In this document: positions 1-5,983 of the stretch, piece by piece
How positions within the stretch are numbered: the first letter of the stretch is position 1
How the letters are laid out: each line of letters starts with the position of its first letter
Assembly: GCA_035288405.1 (NCBI GenBank)
Contig: DATEAK010000037.1
Coordinates: 1-6,668 of the forward strand
Direction of reading: 5' to 3'
Source of the DNA: JACPSX01 sp035288405 [NCBI: bacterium]
GTDB lineage: Bacteria > JACPSX01
DNA length: 6,668 nt
Made by a program: the position numbers and the translations under genes
The notes under the pieces: model-generated
What the model saw: the letters and a program-made list of their open reading frames with translations, nothing else
What the model was told of the DNA's origin: nothing
Database searches by the model: none

Positions 1-347
1 AGCCCCGCGGCCTCTTCGGCTACATCCGGGTCTTCGGCGGCTACTGCCGCCACCTTCTCTCCGATAAACCGCACTCGATCTTTGGCCAGTACGGGCATGT
101 CGTAAAGGCGGCGGCCGATGAGCAGGTCGGGGATGTCTTGAGCGGTGATGACGGCCAGGACTCCCGGCAAAGCGCGGGCTTTGGAAGTATCGATCTGAAG
201 AATTTTTGCGTGGGGCAGAGGACTGCGCAGGACTTTGCCCCAGATGATCCCGGGCAATAACAGATCTGCTGTGTATGTGGCGCTTCCGGAGACCTTGGCA
301 GGACCTTCAACCCGGCCTATGGGTTTACCGACGACAGAGAAACTCAC
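1..347 (-). CDS. Molybdopterin-binding subunit of a xanthine dehydrogenase-family Mo hydroxylase, N-terminal part
   Basis: Partial gene: 115 codons from a GTG start at 347, running off the left edge. The protein opens with VGKPIGRVEGPAKVSGSATY followed by TADL, then GKVLRSPLPHAKI at about residues 37-49 and DRVRFIGEKVAAVAAED at about 90-106. These are the usual first blocks of the large Mo subunit (aldehyde oxidase/xanthine dehydrogenase a/b hammerhead domain; CoxL, XdhA and HcrA relatives). Family members hydroxylate purines, aldehydes or N-heterocycles, oxidise CO, or reductively dehydroxylate 4-hydroxybenzoyl-CoA. Substrate-defining residues lie in the missing C-terminal part, so the substrate cannot be given. 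The GTG start is chosen because a GGGGGG Shine-Dalgarno run sits 7 nt upstream and the family motif begins a few residues later; the frame stays open further upstream but carries no family-like sequence. FAD and 2Fe-2S partner subunits are not in the window and may lie beyond the left edge. Confidence 0.88.
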   Translation of the reverse strand, partial: MSFSVVGKPIGRVEGPAKVSGSATYTADLLLPGIIWGKVLRSPLPHAKILQIDTSKARALPGVLAVITAQDIPDLLIGRRLYDMPVLAKDRVRFIGEKVAAVAAEDPDVAEEAAG

Positions 348-633
348 GGTGATTCCCCCCTTAGAAAACCGTGCCCTATCCCAAGTCAGTTGCGCTGGAA
401 GATTTGGTTGCCTGATGCGTTCAGCATCCGCCTGACGAAACCCTGAACGGAACCAATAGTACCAGCCGGGTTTTGGGAATTCTACGAAAACTTTCAGTCG
501 CAGCGCTCCCTATGTGAAGCGAGAACCGAAGTGCTTGTGTCGCAATAAGGCAATGCCGGGGATCTTATGCGGAAGGGATCTGGCCGGATATGGTACCGTG
601 ATCGTAAGCGGTAATGATTGCGAGCCTGATTGC
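348..633. other. Intergenic gap, no convincing gene
   Basis: This 286-bp stretch lies between the start of the Mo-hydroxylase subunit and the stop of the FadH-like gene, both on the minus strand. Open frames here are extensions of antisense or out-of-frame reading through the flanking genes, without a good ribosome-binding site or recognisable protein. It holds the leader of the downstream Mo-hydroxylase gene, a weak candidate promoter at 456-464, and a small dyad (GATGC/GCATC on the minus strand, near 414-428) with no T-tract. No clear terminator for the FadH-like gene is visible. Confidence 0.6.
456..464 (-). promoter_or_regulatory. Weak candidate extended -10 element for the Mo-hydroxylase gene
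   Basis: Read on the minus strand the site is TGGTACTAT, an extended -10 (TG-N-TACTAT) with 4 of 6 matches to TATAAT. The sequence 17 nt further upstream (TAGAAT) is a poor -35. It would give a leader of roughly 100 nt before the GTG at 347. It is the best candidate in the gap, but it is weak, and readthrough from the FadH-like gene is an alternative. Confidence 0.2.
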
Positions 634-2634
634 TCAGATTCGAGATGCAGTGAGGAAGGCTTCGTGGATGGCGTCCAGGGCTTTGCGTGGCTTGCTGGCG
701 TCGCCGACCAGGTGAACCTCGGGGATCTTCCCTTCGAGTTCCTCGAAGAGGCGGCTCTCCGGCAGGGCTCCGATGGCCAGGACCACGGTATCGGCAGGCA
801 GAAACTTGCGCCCGTCGTTTCCAGTGACCCACACTCCTTCCGAGGTGATCTCCTCGGCCCGGGTCTCGGTGAGAATCTTGATTCCGTGTTCCTTCAGGGT
901 CATCAAGGTACTCCAACGGGTCGTGCGGCCGATGTCCGTGCCCACGCGCGGCAGCATCTCGATCAAAGTTACTTCCCGACGTGGTTTTTCACCGTTCGCT
1001 GGCTCCTCTCCCGGCAATAGCTGGAAATGCTGAAGATATTGTAGTGGGGTCATCTCGCTTTCCCCTGCCGAGGCCAGCAGAAGCGCAGTATCGCAGCCCA
1101 CGCCACCTCCGCCAATGACGATGACCCGTTCGCCTACAGGGATTCGCTCTGCCAGAACCTCATGGGCCTGCACGACGCCGGCCGAGGTGGCACCGGGAAT
1201 CTTTGGAGAGATGGGTCTCGCCCCGCTCGCAACCACGAGAACATCGGGCTGAAGCGCCAGGATGTCTTGCGCAGTCGCCTCTTTTTCCAGAACGACCTCA
1301 ACCCCGAGAATGCGAAGCTGTGTTTCCAGGTAAGAGATGAGGTTCAAGTACTCTTTCTTTTCCTCCAGCGCAGCCGCCAAGCGGAACTGTCCGCCCAGAG
1401 ATTTCTTCTTTTCCCACAGTGTCACCCGATGGCCGCGCAATGCCGCGACACGGGCTGCCTCCATGCCGCCGGGCCCGCCACCGATGACGAGAACCCGCTT
1501 GGGATGTCCAGACTGGCCGATCTCTCGTTCCCCTTCGTAGCCCGCTCGTGCGTTGACCGTGCAGGTGATCCGATCGCCTGCAAAGAGGCGGTCGTAGCAC
1601 CCCTGCTGGCAGGCGATGCAAAAAGAAATCTCGTCGATTCTTCCTTCCTGGGCCTTCTTGGGGAAAAACGGATCGATGATCAATGCCCGGGCGCGGGAAA
1701 TAAAATCAACCTGTCCTTCGGAGATGGCTTCTTCCGCCACAAAGGGGTGGTTGATCCTCACCCCGCCGATGACAGGGATCCGGTTCACAACCTTCTTGAC
1801 CTCTGCGATCAGGGGCATGAAAGCTCCCCGGGGAACCATGGCCGGCGTCAGGGGCACCGAGGTTTCGTGACCTCCGACGGTGACGTGGATCGCATCGACA
1901 CCGGCCTCTTCCAGCGCGGTGGCGATCTGCTTGGCTTCTTCCAGCCCATGGCCTCCCAAGAGACATTCATGAGCCGTGATTCGCACAATCAGCGGATAGG
2001 CTCCCACCTCCCGGCGCGCTAACGCGATGATCTCGAGAAGAAAGCGCAGCCGGTTCTCCAGGCTGCCGCCGTATTCATCCGTGCGCTGGTTCGTGAGGGG
2101 CGAGAGAAATTCACGGGTCAGGTAGCCACTGCAGGCATTGATCTCTACGGCGTCAAAGCCGGCCCGTTTCCCACGATCGATATCTTCCACGAACTGCCTC
2201 TGGATCTCTTTGATCTCGGCTACGGTCAGCTCTCGGGGGATTGAGCGGCTGTGCGGAGAGGGGATTGCAGAGGCGGAAACCGGCTGGGTGCCGATGATCT
2301 TGGGGTCCGCGTACTTCCCGGCGTGGAAAAGCTGGAAAGCAACCGCTGCTCCCGCTTCGTGGACGGCCTCGGCGAGAGATTTCAAACCCGGCAAGAAGCG
2401 CTCTTCACCGATTCCCGGATACATGAGGTTTTGCAGCCCGGTCTTCTGGTCCGCCTGGTAAGGACCGGCGATGATGAGCCCCGCACCCCCCCGGGCCCGT
2501 TCCTGGAAGAAGTGAATCATCCGAGGAGTCACATAGCTGTCCTCGGCGAAGTGGTGGGATATGCAGGCCATGACCACCCGGTTCTTAAGGGACAGGAAAC
2601 CGATGGAGCCTGGTTTGAATAGTTCTGGGAACAT
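634..2634 (-). CDS. FadH-type NADH:flavin oxidoreductase / 2,4-dienoyl-CoA reductase-like enzyme
   Basis: A 666-residue flavoenzyme close to the length of E. coli FadH (about 670). An Old Yellow Enzyme TIM barrel (residues ~1-330) is followed by a 4Fe-4S motif C339-x2-C342-x3-C346-x11-C358, the exact FadH spacing. A Rossmann FAD site (VIGGGPGG, glycines at 385-390) and an NAD(P)H site (VIGGGGVG, 508-513) follow. Y171 in SGYLTREFL and H256 in GGHETSVP match the FadH catalytic Tyr and His. An insert after the NAD(P)H motif (~524-554) followed by IGRTTRW also resembles FadH more than short OYE or BaiCD-type enzymes. Family members use NAD(P)H, FAD, 4Fe-4S and FMN to reduce conjugated double bonds of dienoyl-CoA or related enoates; the exact substrate is not determinable. 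The ATG at 2634 is preferred over an in-frame TTG at 2658, because GGAAGGGAAGG lies just before the ATG and MFPELFKPG is the normal family N-terminus. It is divergent from the thioesterase gene. Confidence 0.9.
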   Translation of the reverse strand: MFPELFKPGSIGFLSLKNRVVMACISHHFAEDSYVTPRMIHFFQERARGGAGLIIAGPYQADQKTGLQNLMYPGIGEERFLPGLKSLAEAVHEAGAAVAFQLFHAGKYADPKIIGTQPVSASAIPSPHSRSIPRELTVAEIKEIQRQFVEDIDRGKRAGFDAVEINACSGYLTREFLSPLTNQRTDEYGGSLENRLRFLLEIIALARREVGAYPLIVRITAHECLLGGHGLEEAKQIATALEEAGVDAIHVTVGGHETSVPLTPAMVPRGAFMPLIAEVKKVVNRIPVIGGVRINHPFVAEEAISEGQVDFISRARALIIDPFFPKKAQEGRIDEISFCIACQQGCYDRLFAGDRITCTVNARAGYEGEREIGQSGHPKRVLVIGGGPGGMEAARVAALRGHRVTLWEKKKSLGGQFRLAAALEEKKEYLNLISYLETQLRILGVEVVLEKEATAQDILALQPDVLVVASGARPISPKIPGATSAGVVQAHEVLAERIPVGERVIVIGGGGVGCDTALLLASAGESEMTPLQYLQHFQLLPGEEPANGEKPRREVTLIEMLPRVGTDIGRTTRWSTLMTLKEHGIKILTETRAEEITSEGVWVTGNDGRKFLPADTVVLAIGALPESRLFEELEGKIPEVHLVGDASKPRKALDAIHEAFLTASRI

Positions 2635-2719
2635 GAACCTTCCCTTCCGTAGGATCAACTGAGCTTATTCAATTACCACTTCCAAGGGATTTTTTTCAAT
2701 AAGGCAGGAATACAGATTC

Positions 2720-2739
2720 CCTGATGAATTTTCATCAGG
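2720..2739. promoter_or_regulatory. Perfect 9-bp inverted repeat, candidate operator
   Basis: The arms CCTGATGAA (2720-2728) and TTCATCAGG (2731-2739) are perfect reverse complements around a 2-bp TT centre. The site lies in the divergent region between the FadH-like gene and the thioesterase and abuts the proposed -35 of the thioesterase promoter. It has no T-tract and stands upstream of both genes, so a binding site for a dimeric regulator (TetR, GntR or MarR type) fits better than a terminator. The regulator is not encoded in the window. Confidence 0.5.
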
Positions 2740-2768
2740 TTCGTATTGGGATCTCTGTAGAGTATAGT
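2740..2768 (+). promoter_or_regulatory. Candidate sigma-70 promoter for the thioesterase gene
   Basis: A -10 box TATAGT (2763-2768, 5 of 6 matches to TATAAT) is preceded at 17 bp by TTCGTA (2740-2745, 3 of 6 matches to TTGACA). The -35 directly follows the 9-bp inverted repeat, and a second dyad overlaps the 3' end of the -10. The good -10 and exact spacing make it plausible, but the -35 is weak, which would fit a regulated promoter. Confidence 0.4.
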
Positions 2769-2783
2769 GGTCTGTAACGACCA
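2768..2783. promoter_or_regulatory. Second dyad, TGGTC-N6-GACCA, at the transcription start region
   Basis: Perfect 5-bp arms (2768-2772 and 2779-2783) flank a 6-nt centre, directly after the proposed -10 box. A repressor bound here would block initiation; alternatively the element forms a small hairpin in the 5' leader. A third dyad follows at 2785-2805. The arms are short, so chance occurrence is possible. Confidence 0.3.
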
Positions 2784-2784
2784 G

Positions 2785-2805
2785 CTCTCTGCCGGCGGGA
2801 GAGAG
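2785..2805 (+). promoter_or_regulatory. Leader hairpin just upstream of the thioesterase ribosome-binding site
   Basis: CTCTCT (2785-2790) can pair with AGAGAG (2800-2805) around a 9-nt loop, ending about 8 nt before the AAGGAAGG Shine-Dalgarno of the ATG at 2822. The purine-rich arm is partly a product of the purine-rich leader, so a regulatory role is only a possibility. Confidence 0.2.
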
Positions 2806-2821
2806 AACAGAAAGGAAGGCC

Positions 2822-3229
2822 ATGGAACTCAGAGATGACGGCATGTGCTTTGCCTGCGGCAAAAATAACCCGTTGGGACTTCACCTGGAGGTTCGGCTGG
2901 ATGGGGAACGGGATGCGGTTACCGAGTTCACCCCCGAGAAACGGCACCAAGGCTACAAAGATATCGTCCACGGCGGAATTCTGGTCACGGTCCTCGATGA
3001 AGTGATCGCTCACACCCTCTACCAGCGAGGGATCATGGCAATGACGGGCAAGCTGGAAGTGCGCTATCACCGTCCGGCCCAGGTGGGCGAGACGCTGCAG
3101 GTCCGGGCCACCATCGAGAAGGAGTCCTCCCGGGGGTTTGATGTGAGAGCCCGGGCAATCAACCGAGTCGGCGAGAAGGTCGCAGAGGCCCGGGCCACGA
3201 TGATCCGCAAGGATTCTCTTGAAAGATAG
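2822..3229 (+). CDS. PaaI-like hotdog-fold acyl-CoA thioesterase
   Basis: A 135-residue single-domain protein, the normal length for PaaI/4HBT hotdog thioesterases, which hydrolyse acyl-CoA or aryl-CoA esters to free acid and CoA in the cytoplasm. It starts with the CFACGKNNPLGLHL block (residues 9-22; C9 and C12) seen in many PaaI-family proteins. The central motif is H50-G51-G52 followed by LDE with D59 as the probable catalytic acid; this is the HGG...D/E signature of the active-site helix. There is no signal peptide or membrane segment. ATG 2822 is supported by AAGGAAGG a few bases upstream. It is the only plus-strand gene in the left part, divergent from the FadH-like gene and convergent with the ligase gene, so it has its own promoter region with several dyads. 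It may hydrolyse CoA esters made by the neighbouring ligase or relieve CoA sequestration; its substrate cannot be read from sequence. Confidence 0.87.
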   Translation: MELRDDGMCFACGKNNPLGLHLEVRLDGERDAVTEFTPEKRHQGYKDIVHGGILVTVLDEVIAHTLYQRGIMAMTGKLEVRYHRPAQVGETLQVRATIEKESSRGFDVRARAINRVGEKVAEARATMIRKDSLER

Positions 3230-3298
3230 TAGGCCGATCTGCCCACCTACCTTTAGGAAAGCGCCTCCGTTTGCAATTGTACGATAGCGTGGGCACCA

Positions 3299-3339
3299 CC
3301 GGCCACTTCGACGGCTGCCAGCAGGGAACCCGTGGCCGG
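3299..3339. terminator. Candidate hairpin between convergent genes, weak terminator
   Basis: CCGGCCAC (3299-3306) and GTGGCCGG (3332-3339) are perfect 8-bp complementary arms around a 25-nt loop, which itself can fold (GCTG/CAGC). It sits between the stops of the convergent thioesterase and ligase genes, where a shared terminator is expected. On the plus strand only a short TTTT follows, about 8 nt after the stem, and on the minus strand there is no T-run, so it is not a classical intrinsic terminator. Confidence 0.35.
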
Positions 3340-3356
3340 CTCCTTCCGTTTTCCGA

Positions 3357-5033
3357 TCAACCCTGGGTTTCTTGGGAACGGGTCTTTTCTTCCTGAAGCT
3401 TTGCGGCAATGAAAGCGCGCAGATCTTTCTTGGAAATTTTTCCGAATCCGGACACGGGAAGCTCGGGCAAAATTTCCAGGCGTTCAGGAAGCTTGAAGCG
3501 GGCGATTTGCTTGGTCTCCAGAAAACCGACCAGCTCGGGAAGGCTTAAGGTCCTTCCTTCCCGCAGAACGACGAAGGCGCACATCTTCTCGCCAAGCATC
3601 GGGTCAGGCATGGCTGTGCAGGCTATGTTGTGAACGCTCGGATGGGTCAGGATCAGGTTTTCGATCTCTTCGGCGCTGATCTTTTCCCCTCCCCGGTTGA
3701 TGAGATCCTTGCGGCGTCCTTCCACAACCAGGTTTCCCGACGGGTGGCATCTCATGAGATCTCCGGTATGGAAAAAGCCGTCGGTGGTGAAAGCCGTCCG
3801 GTTGTATTCCTGGGCACGAAAGTATCCACGGATTGTGTAAGGTCCCTGGCAGAGGAGCTCGCCCACTTCGCCTTCAGGCACTTCCCGTCCCTCTTCGTCC
3901 ACGAGTCGGATCTCGTCATCGGGGCAGATCGGGCGGCCTGCAGTTTGGTGGCGGACTTCCTCCGGGTCATCCTGCCGGACGTAGCAGAGCAACCCCTCAG
4001 CCATGCCAAAAACTTCCTGCACCATGCAGCCCAGCTCGCGTTCCACACGCACCTTGAGCTCTGGCTGGACTTTCTGCCCTCCGGAGGTGATGCCTCTCAG
4101 GGATTGCAGCGAGTAGTCTTTGCGCTCCGGGGCATCGAGACAGCGATTGATGAGAGCCGGCACCAGGGAGATGTGGTTGACCTTTTCCCGGTCGATCAAT
4201 TCGAACATGTGCTTCGTTTGCGGAGACCGGCACAAAACCACCCGGGCGCCGTTCAGAAAGCAGCCCTGGATCCCGGGACAAGCCAGGGGAAAATTGTGGG
4301 CAATGGGAAGAGCCACAAGGAATATGGTGTCTCCGTCCAAGCGGGCCATGCGACTGCTCTGCCGGGAGTTATAGAGGTAGTCGGTGTGAGTGCGGGGAAT
4401 CACCTTGGGAAGGCCCGTCGTCCCTCCGGAGAGGAGAAATACGGCCACTTCTTCGGGGTCGGGGCGCAGGCGCTCCAATTCTCTTGTAGAGACCCGCTCT
4501 TCAATCGGGTCTTCCAGTAGGCGCAAAAGGTTGATGAACCCCTTTGCTGTTTCTCTGCCCGAGTTGAACAGGAAGCGGACCTTGGGGACCCGATCCCGTA
4601 CTTGATTGGCCAGCTCCAGGAAGTTAAAGGGACTTTCCTCACCCGGGACTCCATACCCCACGGCGTCGGTAAGATCGGCGAGTTGGCTTACTTCCGTGAA
4701 CCGGTGAGCAGGAAGGCAGAGCAGGGGAACTGCTCCGATCTTTTGCATGGCAAAGTAGAGATAGATGAATTCCGGGACATTGGGAAGCTGAAGTACCAAA
4801 ACTTCACCGGACCGCAGGCCCAGATCCAGAAGGTGGAGAGCCAGCCGGTTGATCTTCCGGACCATTTCAGTGTAGGTGATCCGATCTCCTTCGTCACTGA
4901 TGATCGCTACCCGGGGACCAAAGTGCTTCGCGGCATCCTCGATCATGTCCCCCAGCGTCAAAGGAGCCCAGTAACCCTTCTCCCGGTATCGTCTGGCTAG
5001 TTCTTCGGGCCAGGGTGTGCACCCCTCGCGCAT
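3357..5033 (-). CDS. Aryl-acid adenylate-forming ligase, DhbE/EntE-like (salicylate or dihydroxybenzoate type)
   Basis: A 558-residue ANL-superfamily enzyme of the usual length, predicted to activate an aromatic acid with ATP to an acyl-AMP and pass it to CoA or a carrier protein. The N-terminal TPWPEELARRYREKGYW is typical of DHB-AMP ligases. The motifs are LSGGTTGLPK (201-210, P-loop), AHNFPLACPG (245-254), VFGMAEG (341-347), HTGD (D425), GRRKDLINRGGEK (439-451) and a C-terminal GKISKK whose K532 is the likely adenylation lysine. By eye-alignment to DhbE the pocket positions N235, Y236, S240 and V337 become N247, F248, C252 and L349; N retains the 2-hydroxyl contact, and F/C/L is the pattern I recall for salicylate activators. 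Catabolic aryl-CoA ligase and siderophore-type AMP ligase are both possible; no NRPS or isochorismate gene is visible. ATG 5033 has AGAGGAG 7 nt upstream and a likely own promoter. 3' convergent with the thioesterase gene. Confidence 0.87.
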   Translation of the reverse strand: MREGCTPWPEELARRYREKGYWAPLTLGDMIEDAAKHFGPRVAIISDEGDRITYTEMVRKINRLALHLLDLGLRSGEVLVLQLPNVPEFIYLYFAMQKIGAVPLLCLPAHRFTEVSQLADLTDAVGYGVPGEESPFNFLELANQVRDRVPKVRFLFNSGRETAKGFINLLRLLEDPIEERVSTRELERLRPDPEEVAVFLLSGGTTGLPKVIPRTHTDYLYNSRQSSRMARLDGDTIFLVALPIAHNFPLACPGIQGCFLNGARVVLCRSPQTKHMFELIDREKVNHISLVPALINRCLDAPERKDYSLQSLRGITSGGQKVQPELKVRVERELGCMVQEVFGMAEGLLCYVRQDDPEEVRHQTAGRPICPDDEIRLVDEEGREVPEGEVGELLCQGPYTIRGYFRAQEYNRTAFTTDGFFHTGDLMRCHPSGNLVVEGRRKDLINRGGEKISAEEIENLILTHPSVHNIACTAMPDPMLGEKMCAFVVLREGRTLSLPELVGFLETKQIARFKLPERLEILPELPVSGFGKISKKDLRAFIAAKLQEEKTRSQETQG

Positions 5034-5075
5034 TGTGAGTCTCCTCTTTTCCGGCTTCGGGAAATGAGCGAACCC

Positions 5076-5106
5076 ATCATAGGAGATCTTGGGCAGGTGT
5101 TGTCAA
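5076..5106 (-). promoter_or_regulatory. Candidate promoter for the ligase gene
   Basis: On the minus strand a perfect TTGACA (-35; 5101-5106) is followed by TATGAT (-10; 5076-5081, 5 of 6 matches). The 19-bp spacer is longer than the optimal 17. The predicted start of transcription is about 35 nt before the ATG at 5033, which fits a short leader. This suggests the ligase can be transcribed separately from arsRM. Confidence 0.5.
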
Positions 5107-5122
5107 GAAATTTCCCGTTAGC

Positions 5123-5137
5123 AGGACCGCCGGTCCT
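5123..5137. repeat. 15-bp palindrome between arsM and the ligase gene
   Basis: AGGACCG and CGGTCCT are perfect 7-bp arms around a single central base, placed about 25 bp downstream of the arsM stop and 16 bp upstream of the ligase -35. As a hairpin it would have a small 3-5 nt loop. No T-tract follows on the minus strand, so it is at best a weak arsM terminator; an operator for the ligase promoter is the other option. Confidence 0.35.
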
Positions 5138-5162
5138 TTCAGACAACGATACCCGCTTTGTG

Positions 5163-5960
5163 TCATCCGCAGGAGCAACAAGAGTTCTCTGTGTTTGAAA
5201 TGATCGGAAAACTTTGATCCCCCGGTTTTTTGGCCCGGATCAGGGTACTCCAGAGCCCCTCGAAGGCAGTGCGGCTCAGGATCTCGATCTGGGAAAACCC
5301 TGCCTGCTCCATGATGTCCCGATACCGTTCTTCGGGGATGACTCCGCCCGCGCAGCGCGCCCACTCGGCCAGACTCTCGCGGACCTCTGGGGGGAGTTCT
5401 TCGCGGGAGACCACATCGGAGACGATGATCTGTCCTCCGGGTTTCAGCACACGAAATGCTTCGGCAAACACCTTCTCCTTTTCTGGAGACAGGTTGATGA
5501 CGCAGTTGCTCAAGATGATGTCGATGGTTCCTGACTCCACCGGCAAGTTCTCGATTTCCCCCAAGCGGAATTCCACATTGGTCTTCCCGAGTTTCTCCGC
5601 GTTTTTCCGTGCCAGCTCAACCATCTCCGGAGTCATGTCGACGCCGATCACATGTCCGCCGGCTCCCGCCTTTTCCGCTGCCAGAAAGACATCGATCCCA
5701 CCGCCGCTGCCCAGGTCGAGGACCACGTCTCCTTCTTTGATTTGAGCCATGGCCGTGGGATTCCCGCAGCCCGCGCCGGCTTTGACAGCCTCATCGGGCA
5801 ACGTTTGGAGGTCCGCATCCGCGTAACCGATCCCCTCCGGGCCTGGATATTGAGGGCTGCAGCAGCTCGCGCGGCCGGGCTCTGCGCTCTTTATCGCCAG
5901 CTCCCCGTACCGTTTGCGAACAAATCCCTTGATCTCTTCTTTACGATCTTCATTTTCCAT
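5163..5960 (-). CDS. arsM: Arsenite S-adenosylmethionine methyltransferase
   Basis: A 265-residue class I SAM-dependent methyltransferase predicted to methylate As(III) to mono-, di- and trimethylated species in the cytoplasm. The SAM motif is LDLGSGGG (81-88), with IGVDMTPEM (~105-113) as the acidic-loop region. The three cysteines conserved in ArsM enzymes are present: C65 in GAGCGNP, C153 in SNCVINLSP and C203 in RCAGG. Extra cysteine pairs occur near the N-terminus (C33, C34 in ASCCSPQ) and at the very C-terminus (C261, C262, C264 in CCSCG), the latter a frequent metalloid-binding tail of bacterial ArsM. The ATG at 5960 is chosen because GGAGG lies 7 nt upstream and YGELA-type family sequence begins soon after; an upstream in-frame ATG at 6071 would overlap arsR and add a non-family, proline-rich leader. 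It lies 23 bp after arsR on the same strand, so the two are almost certainly cotranscribed and induced by arsenite. Confidence 0.93.
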   Translation of the reverse strand: MENEDRKEEIKGFVRKRYGELAIKSAEPGRASCCSPQYPGPEGIGYADADLQTLPDEAVKAGAGCGNPTAMAQIKEGDVVLDLGSGGGIDVFLAAEKAGAGGHVIGVDMTPEMVELARKNAEKLGKTNVEFRLGEIENLPVESGTIDIILSNCVINLSPEKEKVFAEAFRVLKPGGQIIVSDVVSREELPPEVRESLAEWARCAGGVIPEERYRDIMEQAGFSQIEILSRTAFEGLWSTLIRAKKPGDQSFPIISNTENSCCSCG

Positions 5961-5983
5961 GACACTACCTCCATGTGGGGTGT

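Noticed and set aside
494-916. Minus-strand frame (140 codons) covering the end of the FadH-like gene and the gap
   Set aside because: Mostly a shifted frame of the FadH-like C-terminus, Arg/His-rich, without a credible start site.
1162-2022. Long plus-strand open frame (286 codons) opposite the FadH-like gene
   Set aside because: It lies wholly antisense to a gene with complete family motifs. Its product is Cys/Arg/Gly-rich without any domain, and it has no Shine-Dalgarno; it is an effect of GC-rich codon use.
2635-2658. TTG start 24 nt upstream for the FadH-like gene
   Set aside because: The added residues are encoded by the Shine-Dalgarno region itself (GGAAGGGAAGG); the ATG at 2634 fits the family start.
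2735-3409. Minus-strand open frame (224 codons) across the thioesterase gene
   Set aside because: The plus strand carries a complete hotdog thioesterase with HGG and CFACG motifs and a good start; this frame overlaps it and the ligase end and looks like no protein family.
3630-4520. Long plus-strand open frame (296 codons) opposite the ligase gene
   Set aside because: Antisense to an intact adenylate-forming enzyme with all core motifs; no recognisable domain and no ribosome-binding site.
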